DNA from: Piscinibacter sp. HJYY11
Lineage (GTDB): Bacteria > Pseudomonadota > Gammaproteobacteria > Burkholderiales > Burkholderiaceae_C
Assembly: GCF_016735515.1 (NCBI RefSeq)
Contig: NZ_JAERQZ010000001.1
Location: forward strand, 2,840,746 to 2,904,745
DNA length: 64,000 bases
Reading direction: 5' to 3'
The position numbers were made by a program, and so were the translations under genes. The notes below the pieces were generated by a model. It did not search any database. It saw only the letters and a list, made by a program, of their open reading frames with translations, and was not told the DNA's origin. Positions 1 to 8,069 of the stretch are shown here, piece after piece (the stretch's first letter is position 1; each line of letters begins with the position of its first letter).

Positions 1-183
1 ATGAAGCTCGAGCCGACTGCCATCCAGCGCAGCACCGCCGACAACCTGTGCCTCAGCATCGCCGACGCGCAGGAGCGCAAGAAGCGCGCGACCGCCAAGA
101 ACCCCGTGGCCACCACCAAGGACGAGCCGCTGCTCGTGCCCTCGGCCACCCCGGAAGACCTGAAGGGTCTCATCAACCCATGA
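1..183 (+). CDS. 3' end of an unidentified gene (partial)
   Basis: An open frame runs in from the left edge and ends in TGA, overlapping the ATG of the next gene as ATGA. The 60 visible residues are polar and rich in Ala, Lys, Thr and Pro, ending in LKGLINP; I recognise no domain. The ATG at the first base may be only an internal methionine, so the protein probably starts outside the window. The overlap suggests translational coupling with the protease that follows. Function unknown. Confidence 0.45.
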   Translation: MKLEPTAIQRSTADNLCLSIADAQERKKRATAKNPVATTKDEPLLVPSATPEDLKGLINP

Positions 184-1196
184 AGCACCGGCCTGCCTTC
201 GCCGCACGCGTGGTGGCCGCCGTGGTGGCGGGGCTGGCCCTGGGCACCGCCCAGGCGATGACGCCCACCGAGATGTACAACCAGGTCTCGCCCAGCGTCT
301 GGCGCGTGACCACCTACGACCGCGACGGCCTGCCGCTCGGGCAGGGCAGCGGCGTGGTGATCGCGCCCGAAGCGGTGGTGACCAACTGCCACGTGCTCAG
401 CCGCGCGATGAAGGTCTCGGTGCGCGACGGCAAGACCTCGCTGCCGGCCAAGCTCACCCACTGGGACCCGCAGCGCGACGTCTGCCAGCTCAAGGTGCCC
501 GGCCTGCAGGCGCCGGCCGTCGTGCTGGGCGACACCTCGCAGGCCAAGGTGGGCCAGGACGTCTACACCATCGGCGCGCCGCAAGGCCTCGAGCGCACCA
601 TCAGCGCGGGCCTGCTGTCGGCCTTCCGCCGCAACGAGAACAACCAGCTGGTGACGATCCAGACCTCGGCCGCCATCTCGGGCGGTTCGAGCGGTGGCGG
701 GCTCTTCGATGCCAACGGCCGGCTGCTCGGGCTGATCACCAAGGGCATGTTCGGCGGCACCGCGCAGAACCTCAACTTCGCGATTCCTGTCGACTGGGTG
801 CGCGAGCTGCCCGATCGGCATGCGCGGCTGAACGCCCCGGCGCAGGCCGCCTCGGCGGCGTCGGGCGCCGCCGCACCGGCCCCGGCGGGCGACACCGCCA
901 AGCCCGCCACCACCACCACGACGAGCTCGCGCGAAACCGCAGCGCTCAACGACCTGAGCCGGCTGCCCTACGCCAACGACCGCATGCGCGAGCGCTACAG
1001 CCAGTTCCTCACACGGCCGCTGCCGCGCGCCTTCGTCATCTCGGAAGGCGGCGACTGGCGACTGGCCTGGGGCAAGCCGACCGGTGGCGCCTCGGCCCCG
1101 CCGGCCGAGCGGGCGATGAAGGAATGCGAGGCGCTCAAGCGCGGGCGCTGCTTCGTCTACGCGGTCGACAACGAGGTGGTGTACCGGCCGCAGTGA
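180..1196 (+). CDS. Exported trypsin-like serine protease (S1/HtrA type)
   Basis: A 338-residue protein with an N-terminal signal peptide ending near AQA (residues 1-24), so periplasmic or secreted. It has the chymotrypsin-fold triad in order: His71 in TNCHVLS, Asp100 in QRDVCQL and Ser171 in GGSSGGGLF. The protease domain covers about residues 30-215. A low-complexity Ala/Pro/Thr linker (about 220-250) leads to a C-terminal segment of unknown fold, where a classical DegP would have PDZ domains; I see no PDZ motif. The start is chosen at the ATG overlapping the upstream stop because the signal peptide begins there. Likely role is envelope protein quality control or secreted proteolysis; the substrate is unknown. 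Confidence 0.88.
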   Translation: MKHRPAFAARVVAAVVAGLALGTAQAMTPTEMYNQVSPSVWRVTTYDRDGLPLGQGSGVVIAPEAVVTNCHVLSRAMKVSVRDGKTSLPAKLTHWDPQRDVCQLKVPGLQAPAVVLGDTSQAKVGQDVYTIGAPQGLERTISAGLLSAFRRNENNQLVTIQTSAAISGGSSGGGLFDANGRLLGLITKGMFGGTAQNLNFAIPVDWVRELPDRHARLNAPAQAASAASGAAAPAPAGDTAKPATTTTTSSRETAALNDLSRLPYANDRMRERYSQFLTRPLPRAFVISEGGDWRLAWGKPTGGASAPPAERAMKECEALKRGRCFVYAVDNEVVYRPQ

Positions 1197-1215
1197 GTGC
1201 GGCGCGGCCGGGTGG

Positions 1216-2103
1216 TCATCGCTGCCCGGCGTCGCCCAGCACCCGCTGCACCCAGGCCACCACGTCGGCGATCACCTCGTGGCGGTTGGTCTCGTGCAGC
1301 ACCTCGTGGCGCGCGCCGGGGTAGACCTTGACCGTGATGTCGGTCGCGCCCGCCGAGCGGAAGCGCTCGACCAGCGGCTCGAAGTAGGCGAGCTTGCGGT
1401 GCATCGCGTCTTCGCCCCCGACGAAGAAGAGGAGCGGCATCTTCGCCGGCACCACGCGGAAGGCACCCGGCGCCGCGGTGCGCGCGTAGGCCGCATACAT
1501 CGACTGGCGTGACTTCACGTTCAGGCGGTGGCCGCACAGCGGGTCGGCGATGTAGGCATCGACCTGCGCCTCGTCGCGGCTCAGCCAGTCGAAGGGCGTG
1601 CGGCGCACCACGGCCGGGGCCGCGGCCTTGTCGGCCAGCTTCCAGGCCGAGGCGTTGCCGGCTTCCGCCAGGTCGAGCGCCACGGTGCCGGTGAACGCGG
1701 CGGCGTGCACCCGCGCGGCATGGTCGAGCAGGTAGACCTTCACCGCGAAGGAGCCCATGCTGTGGCCGATGAGGATGAGCGGCGCGCCCGGGTGGCGCGC
1801 CTGCGCGAAGTCGCTCACGCGCCGCATGTCGGCCACGAGGCCGGCAAAGCCGCGCGGGCCCAGTTCGCCCTTCTCCTGCCGGCGCAGCGCCTCCTCGCCG
1901 TGGCCGCGGTGCTCGTTCGCGTAGACCGCCATGCCCGAGACCGCCAGCGCCTCGGCCAGGGCCCGGTAGCGCCGCGCGTGCTCGCCCATGCCGTGCGCAA
2001 TCTGCACCACGCCGCGCACCGGCGGCGTGGCCGTCCAGGCGTGCACGTCGATCGGGTGGCCGTCGTCGGCGCTGAGGCGGTGGGTGGTTTCCAGCAGGCT
2101 CAT
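1216..2103 (-). CDS. Alpha/beta hydrolase, lysophospholipase / monoacylglycerol lipase type
   Basis: A 295-residue alpha/beta hydrolase without a signal peptide, so cytoplasmic. It has the early HGMGEHARRY oxyanion segment and the NEHRGHG motif typical of PldB/monoacylglycerol lipase proteins, the nucleophile elbow GHSMGS with Ser115, and a late histidine in GARHEVLHE. The family hydrolyses lysophospholipids or monoglycerides; the exact substrate cannot be read from sequence. It lies 12 bases downstream of the AEC transporter on the same strand, so the two may be co-transcribed. Confidence 0.88.
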   Translation of the reverse strand: MSLLETTHRLSADDGHPIDVHAWTATPPVRGVVQIAHGMGEHARRYRALAEALAVSGMAVYANEHRGHGEEALRRQEKGELGPRGFAGLVADMRRVSDFAQARHPGAPLILIGHSMGSFAVKVYLLDHAARVHAAAFTGTVALDLAEAGNASAWKLADKAAAPAVVRRTPFDWLSRDEAQVDAYIADPLCGHRLNVKSRQSMYAAYARTAAPGAFRVVPAKMPLLFFVGGEDAMHRKLAYFEPLVERFRSAGATDITVKVYPGARHEVLHETNRHEVIADVVAWVQRVLGDAGQR

Positions 2104-2115
2104 CGGGCCGGTATT

Positions 2116-3084
2116 TCAACCCAGGTGCGTGACGATCCACAGCCACACCGGCGCGGTGAGCGCGAAGCCGAAGGTCGACACCGTGATGGCGGCCGTGGTC
2201 TCGCCTTCGAGCGTGCCGTAGCGCTGCGCGAAGATGAGTGCGTTGTTGCCCGAGGGCAGCGCCGCGGCCATCACCACCACCGACAGCGGCAGGCCCGACA
2301 GGCCGAAGCCCCAGTGCCCCACCACCAGCACCACCGCTGGCAGCAGCACCAGCTTCCACATCGACAGCCGCACGGCGCCGGCGAGCGAGCCCTGGAGGCC
2401 GTACTGCGCGAGCGAGAGGCCGATCAGCACCAGGCACAGCGGCACGACCGCGTTGCCGAACTGCACCAGCACCTCGTCGAGCAGCGCCGGCGTGGGCGCG
2501 CCGAGCGCGTTCCACAGGAGGCCGGCGAGGATGGGCAGCACCACCGGGTGGATGATGGTCTTGCGGGCGGTGTCGAGCAGCATGCGGCCGATGTGCGCAT
2601 CGGCGTCACCGTTGCGGGCACGCTCGCGGGCGAGGTCGAGCTCCACCAGCGCCGTGAGCACGGTGAGCAGCGTGAGCGCATGCAGGCTCACGATGGCCAC
2701 GTGGATGGGCAGTCCCTCCGTGCCGAACATCGCCGCCGCCATCGGGATGCCGAGCTGCACCGTGTTGCCGAAGCTCGCGGTGATCGCGCGCACGCTCGGC
2801 CCCGCAGTGGGCAGGCCGGGCTGGCGACGCTGCCAGGCGTAGAGCAGCACCATCAGCACCACGATCGGCACGAAAAAGGCCGCGAGCGTGCCCCAGGGCA
2901 GGGTCGCGAAGTCGATGCGCGAGGTGGTGCGAAAGAGCAGCGCCGGCACGAAGATGTAGAAGGCCGCGTACCCCAGCACCCGCGCCGGGTCGTCTTCGCC
3001 GAGCCAGCGCTTGCGCCCTGCCCAGTAGCCGACGGCCACCATCAGGAGGATGGCGACGAGCTTGAGCAGGATGACGGAATACAT
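2116..3084 (-). CDS. AEC (auxin efflux carrier) family permease
   Basis: A 322-residue, highly hydrophobic inner-membrane protein with about ten membrane segments in two five-helix halves, as usual for this family. The N-terminus MYSVILLKLVAILLMVAVGY and the late segment with AALPSGNNALIFAQRYG match AEC/malonate-type permeases. Bacterial members export or import small organic anions such as malate or malonate; no substrate can be assigned here. It is followed at 12 bases by the lipase-like hydrolase. Confidence 0.85.
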   Translation of the reverse strand: MYSVILLKLVAILLMVAVGYWAGRKRWLGEDDPARVLGYAAFYIFVPALLFRTTSRIDFATLPWGTLAAFFVPIVVLMVLLYAWQRRQPGLPTAGPSVRAITASFGNTVQLGIPMAAAMFGTEGLPIHVAIVSLHALTLLTVLTALVELDLARERARNGDADAHIGRMLLDTARKTIIHPVVLPILAGLLWNALGAPTPALLDEVLVQFGNAVVPLCLVLIGLSLAQYGLQGSLAGAVRLSMWKLVLLPAVVLVVGHWGFGLSGLPLSVVVMAAALPSGNNALIFAQRYGTLEGETTAAITVSTFGFALTAPVWLWIVTHLG

Positions 3085-3174
3085 CGGCGGCGGTCAGCGG
3101 CGCGTGGGTGTCGCCGCGCGGGGGGCGAGGCGGTACGCGTGGAGCGCACCGCGTGTCAGGTCTCGGGAGAGGGT

Positions 3175-3759
3175 CTAGAAGAAGTAGCCGACGAAGTAGA
3201 CGCCGACGTGGTTGCCCTTGAGCTCGGGGGCGCCGGGGAAGGTCTTGGAGTCGAACTTCTCCGACACGTAGCGCAACTTGATGCCGAAGTTGCGGCTGAC
3301 CGTGAACTCGCCCTCCACCACCGTGCCCCAGGCGGGCTTGAAGTCTTCGTTGGGCACCGTGCCGCTGGCCGCGCCTGAGGAGCGTGTGCGCGCCCGGGCG
3401 GTGTAGCGGGCGCCGCCGCCGAGACGGAAGCTGTCGGTGAGCCGGTAGTGGCCGAGGAACTCGACGGGGTAGCGGTCGAACTTCACGTCGCCATTCGATG
3501 CCGTGATGCCATCGACGTGGTAGCCGATCAGGGCCTGCGCCGACACCAGCGGGGTGAAGCCCATTTCAACACCCGTGACCAAGGCGACCATGCCGCCCGC
3601 GCGCACCTTGTCGGAGTCTCCATTGCTGTAGACGACGCGGGCCACCGTGTCGCCACCGCCCGTGACGCCCAGGGCAACGAGCGGTCGCACCACCGGCTGC
3701 GCCCAGGCCGCGTGGGCTGCACCCAGCGCCAAAGCTGCGACCGCGAGTTTCTTCTTCAT
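3175..3759 (-). CDS. Outer-membrane beta-barrel protein
   Basis: A 194-residue protein with a clear signal peptide (MKKKLAVAALALGAAHAAWA) and a strongly alternating body ending in aromatic residues (VGVYFVGYFF), the usual C-terminal signature of a beta-barrel. A GGAGGTG ribosome site lies just ahead of the chosen ATG, which is preferred to an upstream start in the same frame. Repeated hydrophobic/polar strands such as FRLGGGARYTARA and FGIKLRYVSEKF support an eight-strand OmpA/OmpW-like barrel. The specific family was not identified and function is unknown. It lies 54 bases downstream of topB. Confidence 0.7.
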   Translation of the reverse strand: MKKKLAVAALALGAAHAAWAQPVVRPLVALGVTGGGDTVARVVYSNGDSDKVRAGGMVALVTGVEMGFTPLVSAQALIGYHVDGITASNGDVKFDRYPVEFLGHYRLTDSFRLGGGARYTARARTRSSGAASGTVPNEDFKPAWGTVVEGEFTVSRNFGIKLRYVSEKFDSKTFPGAPELKGNHVGVYFVGYFF

Positions 3760-3813
3760 GCACCACCTCCAGAACGCGTTGGACAACAGGTCGCGGGCAT
3801 TGTGCAGCAGGCC

Positions 3814-6471
3814 TCAAGCCGCCTTCTTCGGCGCGGCCTTCTTGGCCGCAGCCTTCTTGGCGACCGCCTTCTTCGCCGGTGCAGCCGCTTCGACGGCGGC
3901 CGCCTTGGCGGGTGCAGCCTTGGCGGGTGCGGCCTTCGCCGGCGGCGCCTTGCCCGCCCGCGGCTGGAACTCGAAGCTCACCTTGCCTTCCTTCTTGTCG
4001 AAGGCCAGGAAGGCCTTGAACTTGCGGCGCGTCTTGTTGGAGACGAAGTTCTCCAGCAGGTCGGTCTTGCCGGTGGTGAGCAGCTTCTGCATCTGCTCGC
4101 GCGCCACCGGCTGCTGCAGGATGATCTTGCCGCTCTTGAAGTCGCAGGTGACGTTGGCGCCGACCGCGTGCTCGCAGACGTAGCTCGTGCCGTGCTCGTA
4201 CACCCGCCCCTGGTCCTTGGGGCAATGGCCGAGCGGCTCCTGGCCGGAGAAGTCGACCGGCTCGCCCGATTCGCCCTCCTTCTTCGCGTCTTCGCCGAAG
4301 TCGAACTCGAGCTTCCAGTTCTTGATCTCGTCGTCGAACACGAGCTTGAGCTCGGCGGTGAACGGCCAGCCCGCCTTGGAGCGGAAGCCTTCCAGCGGGC
4401 CGATCTTCTTCTTGACGAGGAATTCCTCGACCTCGTCGAGTTCGAAGCTGCGGCCGCCGGGGATCTTGCCGATGGAGAAACCACACCCTTCGCCATCGCC
4501 TGACTTTCCGGTGCAGGTGAAGCGGCGGTAGTTCTCCTTCACGATGCCGCCGCAGTTGGGGCACGGCGCCTTCAGCGTGGCGTAGTCGCCGGGGATGGTG
4601 TCGCGGTCGTACTCCTTGGCCTTGGCGACGATGCGCTGCGTCATCGCGGCGATCTCGGCCATGAAGGTGTCGCGGCTGAGCTTGCCCTTCTCCATTTCCG
4701 AGAGCTGGAATTCCCAGTTGCCGGTCAATTCGGGCTTGGTCAGGTCTTCCACGCCCAGGCCGCGCAACAGCGTGGCGAGCTGGAAGGCCTTGGCGGTGGG
4801 GATCAGCTCGCGGCCGTCGCGGTGGATGTACTTCTCGAGGATCAGGCCTTCGATGATGGCCGCGCGCGTCGCCGGCGTGCCGAGACCCTTCTCCTGCATG
4901 GCCTCGCGCAGCTCGTCGTCGTCGATCAGCTTGCCCGCGCCTTCCATTGCGGAGAGCAGCGTGGCTTCGGTGTAGCGCGCGGGCGGCTTGGTCTTGAGCG
5001 CGTTGACGTCGACGGCTTCGGTGCGCACCACCTCGTCCTTCTCGACCGCCACGAGGTTGGCATCGTCTTCCTGCGCCTCGCGGCCATAGACGGCCAGCCA
5101 GCCCGGCTTGACCATCACCTTGCCGTTGGTCTGGAAGCTGTGGCCTGCGGCGACCGAAATGCGCGTCGTGACCTGGAACTCCGCCGGCGGGAAGAAGACG
5201 GCGAGGAAGCGCTTGACCACCATGTCGTACAGCTTGGCCTCGACCTCGGTGAGGCTCTTGGGGGCGATCAAGGTCGGGATGATGGCAAAGTGGTCCGACA
5301 CCTTGGCGTTGTCGAAGATCCGCTTGTTGGGCTTGACGTAGCCCTCCTTGATCGCCTTCTTGGCATGCGCCGACAGCGCCTTCAGCGGGCCCGGCATGTC
5401 TTCGCTGGCGATCATCTCCATGGTGTTCTTCACGACGGCCACGTAGTCTTCCGGCAGGTGCTTGCTGTCGGTTCGCGGGTAGGTCAGCGCCTTGTGCTTC
5501 TCATACAGCGCCTGCGCGATGCTGAGCGTGGTCTTGGCGCTGAAGCCGAAGCGCGAGTTGGCCTCGCGCTGCAGCGTGGTGAGGTCATAGAGGCCAGGCG
5601 AGCTCTGGGTGCTGGGCTTGCTCTCTTCGGTGACGGTGGCGGGCTGACCGCGCGCAGCGTCGGCGATGGCCTGGGCGGTCTTGGCGTCCCACACCCGGTC
5701 GGCACGCTGCTCGGGGTCGTCGGCGTTCTTCTTCCACTTGGGGTCGAACCACTTGCCTTCGTACTCGCCGGCCTGCGCGGCGAAGCTGGCCTTGATCTCC
5801 CAGTAATCGCGCGCCACGTGCTTGCGGATCTTCTCTTCGCGCTCGACCACGATGCTGAGCGTGGGCGTCTGCACGCGGCCGACGGTGGTGAGGAAGAAAC
5901 CGCCGTCGCGCGAGTTGAAGGCGGTCATCGCGCGCGTGCCGTTGATGCCCACCAGCCAGTCGGCCTCCGAGCGGCTGCGCGCGGCTTCGGCCAGGCCCTG
6001 CAGTTCCTTGTCGGAGCGCAGATTCTCGAAGCCTTCGCGGATGGCCTGCGGCGTCATGCTCTGCAGCCACAGGCGCCTGACCGGGTGCTTGCTCTTCGCG
6101 TGCTGCTGGATCAGCCGGAAGATCAGCTCGCCCTCGCGGCCCGCGTCGCAGGCGTTGATGAGTTCGGTGACGTCCTTGCGCTTGACCAGCTTGACGATGG
6201 CGTTGAGCCGGCCCTTGCTCTTGTCGATCGGGTTCAGCTCGAAGTGCGGCGGGATCACCGGCAGGTTGGCAAAGCTCCACTTGCCGCGCTTGACGTCGAA
6301 CTCCTCCGGCGCCTTGATCTCCAGCAGGTGGCCGACCGCCGAGGTGACGATGTGCTGCTCGCCTTCGAAATACTCGTCGTGCTTCTCGAACTTGCCGGCG
6401 ACCGGCGTCAGCGCGCGCACGATGTCCTGCGCAACCGACGGCTTCTCCGCAATGATGAGTGACTTGCTCAT
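3814..6471 (-). CDS. topB: DNA topoisomerase III with Lys/Ala-rich C-terminal tail
   Basis: An 885-residue type IA topoisomerase. The Toprim domain begins at once (SKSLIIAEKPSVAQDIV), the catalytic tyrosine is Tyr331 in ALTYPRTDSKHLP, and the toroid domains follow. Two zinc-finger-like or degenerate segments lie near the C-terminus (CPNCGG...CTGKSGDGEGCGF and HCPKDQGRVYEHGTSYVC). The last 45 or so residues are almost only Ala, Lys and Pro, resembling bacterial histone-H1-like tails. The enzyme relaxes and decatenates DNA. The start MSKSLI is preferred; upstream in-frame ATGs exist at 6492 and 6555, the latter inside the alternating purine-pyrimidine tract. Divergent from the SET-domain gene. 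Confidence 0.95.
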   Translation of the reverse strand: MSKSLIIAEKPSVAQDIVRALTPVAGKFEKHDEYFEGEQHIVTSAVGHLLEIKAPEEFDVKRGKWSFANLPVIPPHFELNPIDKSKGRLNAIVKLVKRKDVTELINACDAGREGELIFRLIQQHAKSKHPVRRLWLQSMTPQAIREGFENLRSDKELQGLAEAARSRSEADWLVGINGTRAMTAFNSRDGGFFLTTVGRVQTPTLSIVVEREEKIRKHVARDYWEIKASFAAQAGEYEGKWFDPKWKKNADDPEQRADRVWDAKTAQAIADAARGQPATVTEESKPSTQSSPGLYDLTTLQREANSRFGFSAKTTLSIAQALYEKHKALTYPRTDSKHLPEDYVAVVKNTMEMIASEDMPGPLKALSAHAKKAIKEGYVKPNKRIFDNAKVSDHFAIIPTLIAPKSLTEVEAKLYDMVVKRFLAVFFPPAEFQVTTRISVAAGHSFQTNGKVMVKPGWLAVYGREAQEDDANLVAVEKDEVVRTEAVDVNALKTKPPARYTEATLLSAMEGAGKLIDDDELREAMQEKGLGTPATRAAIIEGLILEKYIHRDGRELIPTAKAFQLATLLRGLGVEDLTKPELTGNWEFQLSEMEKGKLSRDTFMAEIAAMTQRIVAKAKEYDRDTIPGDYATLKAPCPNCGGIVKENYRRFTCTGKSGDGEGCGFSIGKIPGGRSFELDEVEEFLVKKKIGPLEGFRSKAGWPFTAELKLVFDDEIKNWKLEFDFGEDAKKEGESGEPVDFSGQEPLGHCPKDQGRVYEHGTSYVCEHAVGANVTCDFKSGKIILQQPVAREQMQKLLTTGKTDLLENFVSNKTRRKFKAFLAFDKKEGKVSFEFQPRAGKAPPAKAAPAKAAPAKAAAVEAAAPAKKAVAKKAAAKKAAPKKAA

Positions 6472-6530
6472 GGCTCTTTCTGTGTTCTTCATGCCGGCCC
6501 CGCCGGCGCTCTCTCTACAATCCGGGCTCT

Positions 6531-6583
6531 CGCGCGCATGCGCATGCGCACACACGTGTATGTGCGCACACGCATGCGCGCAC
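6531..6583. repeat. 53-base alternating purine-pyrimidine tract / imperfect palindrome
   Basis: Every base step alternates pyrimidine and purine without a break, made of CG, CA/TG and a few TA steps, including repeated GCGCATGCGCA units. Such sequence is prone to left-handed Z-DNA under negative supercoiling. About 50 bases of it (6532-6581) also form an imperfect inverted repeat: outer arms beginning GCGCGCATGCG match perfectly and only a few internal pairs fail, so a cruciform is possible. It lies between the divergent topB and SET-domain start codons. The pattern is directly seen; any regulatory role is inferred. Confidence 0.85.
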
Positions 6584-6612
6584 CCATGAATTCAATGTAC
6601 CCAATCAGACCG

Positions 6613-7143
6613 ATGACGCAAGCCCAGGGCGCCAAACCCCAAGCCCCGAAGGAACCCAAGAGCAACGCCAAGGCCCTGAAGGCGGCCAAGGCCGCCTTCG
6701 GCAAGCGCACCCAGGTCCGCAAGAGCGGCGTGCACGGCAAGGGCGTCTACGCCATCGCACCCATCGCCAAGGGCGAGGTCATCCTCGAATACAAGGGCGA
6801 GACCATCTCCTGGGACGAAGCGCTGCGCCGCCACCCGCACGACCCGAGCGACCCCAACCACACCTTCTATTTCTCACTGGACAGCGGCGACGCAATCGAC
6901 GCCAATGTAGGTGGGAACTCGGCCCGCTGGATCAACCACTCCTGCAAGCCGAATTGCGAGGCCGACGAGGAAAATGGCCGCGTCTTCATCAAGGCTTTGC
7001 GCGATTTGAAGCCGGGCGAGGAACTCTTCTACGACTATGGCCTCACCATCGATGAGCCGTACACGAAGAAGCTGAAGAAAGAATATGAATGCCGCTGCGG
7101 TGCGAAAAACTGCCGCGGCACCATGCTCTCGCCGAAACGTTAG
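6613..7143 (+). CDS. SET-domain protein lysine methyltransferase-like protein
   Basis: A 176-residue protein with a Lys/Ala-rich N-terminal tail (residues 8-35) followed by a complete SET domain: VHGKGVYA near residue 45, NHSCKPNC with Asn108, and the ELFYDYG motif with Tyr140 and Tyr142. A post-SET cysteine cluster (CRCGAKNC) closes it. SET proteins transfer methyl groups from S-adenosylmethionine to lysine side chains; bacterial targets are largely unknown. Starts at 6586 or 6595 in the same frame are also possible, and none has a good ribosome site. Divergent from topB and followed 14 bases later by birA. Confidence 0.88.
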   Translation: MTQAQGAKPQAPKEPKSNAKALKAAKAAFGKRTQVRKSGVHGKGVYAIAPIAKGEVILEYKGETISWDEALRRHPHDPSDPNHTFYFSLDSGDAIDANVGGNSARWINHSCKPNCEADEENGRVFIKALRDLKPGEELFYDYGLTIDEPYTKKLKKEYECRCGAKNCRGTMLSPKR

Positions 7144-7157
7144 AAGGCGGTCCACCC

Positions 7158-8069
7158 ATGAGCCAGCAGACATTGCAATGGGGAGCCGAGTCGCTGTGGC
7201 AGCGGCTGGAACCGTTGTTGCCCGGCCTGAGCGTCGAGGTGGTGGCGCGCAGCGTGTCGACCAACAGTGCGCTGCTCGAGCGGGCCCGGGTGCGCGCCGA
7301 GCCGCCCACCGATGAACTGGTGCAGGTGCGCCGCAGCGTCGAGAGCAGCGCCTTCGGCCGCCGCGCCGCCGACGTGCAGCCCTGCCTGCTGGTCGCCGAG
7401 CACCAGACCGGCGGTCGCGGCCGGCTGGGCCGCACCTGGCAGGCGAGCGCCGGCGCGTCGCTGACCTTCTCGCTCTCGCTGCCGATGAACCCGGCCGACT
7501 GGTCGGGCCTCTCGCTCGCGGTCGGCACCGCCATCGCCGACGCGCTCGAGCCTTCGGGCGCGGCCCAGCGGATCGGCCTCAAGTGGCCCAACGACCTCTG
7601 GCTGATGGACGCGCAGCCCATGCCGGGCAACCCGCCGGGGCGCAAGCTCGGCGGCATCCTGATCGAGACCGTGACCGCCGGCCCGGTGCGGCTGGCCGTG
7701 ATCGGCATCGGGGTCAACGTGAAGCCGCAGCCGCTCGAGGACCTGAGCAGCGGCTATGCCTGCCTGCAGGAGCTCGACCTCGAGGCCACCGCCCCGAGCG
7801 CCCTCGCGGTGGTGGCCGAGCCTCTGGTGCAGGCCTTGAAGACCTTCGAGAAGGAAGGCTTCGCCCCGTTCGCCGAACGTTATGCCGCGCGCGACCTGCT
7901 GCGTGGCCAGGTCGTCACCACCACGCAGGCCGGCGTGCCCACCGGGGTGGCCGCCGGCATCTCGCCCAAGGGTGCGCTGCTGGTGCGCGAAGGCGATGGC
8001 AGGGTGCACGAGGTGAGCAGCGGAGAGGTCAGCGTGCGGCTCGGCTCGAGCGCCGAGGACTCCCGCTGA
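7158..8069 (+). CDS. birA: Biotin--[acetyl-CoA-carboxylase] ligase
   Basis: A 303-residue biotin protein ligase that activates biotin with ATP and attaches it to the carboxyl carrier protein of acetyl-CoA carboxylase. It has the biotinoyl-AMP loop GGRGRLGRTW (residues 85-94), the KWPNDLW motif (142-148) and the following RKLGGILIE lysine segment. The N-terminus goes straight into the catalytic domain, with no winged-helix repressor domain, so this is the monofunctional type. A purine-rich GAAGGCGG precedes the chosen ATG. Its stop overlaps the start of the SPOR protein as TGATG. Confidence 0.95.
   Translation: MSQQTLQWGAESLWQRLEPLLPGLSVEVVARSVSTNSALLERARVRAEPPTDELVQVRRSVESSAFGRRAADVQPCLLVAEHQTGGRGRLGRTWQASAGASLTFSLSLPMNPADWSGLSLAVGTAIADALEPSGAAQRIGLKWPNDLWLMDAQPMPGNPPGRKLGGILIETVTAGPVRLAVIGIGVNVKPQPLEDLSSGYACLQELDLEATAPSALAVVAEPLVQALKTFEKEGFAPFAERYAARDLLRGQVVTTTQAGVPTGVAAGISPKGALLVREGDGRVHEVSSGEVSVRLGSSAEDSR

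Noticed and set aside
1528..3378. Long plus-strand frame opposite the hydrolase and AEC genes
   Set aside because: It spans two real genes and their junction and has no motif; a GC-rich shadow.
3830..3950. Short GCC/TTG-type repeats suggesting a repeat element
   Set aside because: They encode the Lys/Ala-rich TopB tail; codon repetition explains them.
4822..6462. Long open frame antisense to topB
   Set aside because: It covers the topoisomerase coding region, with shadow-type composition and no ribosome site.
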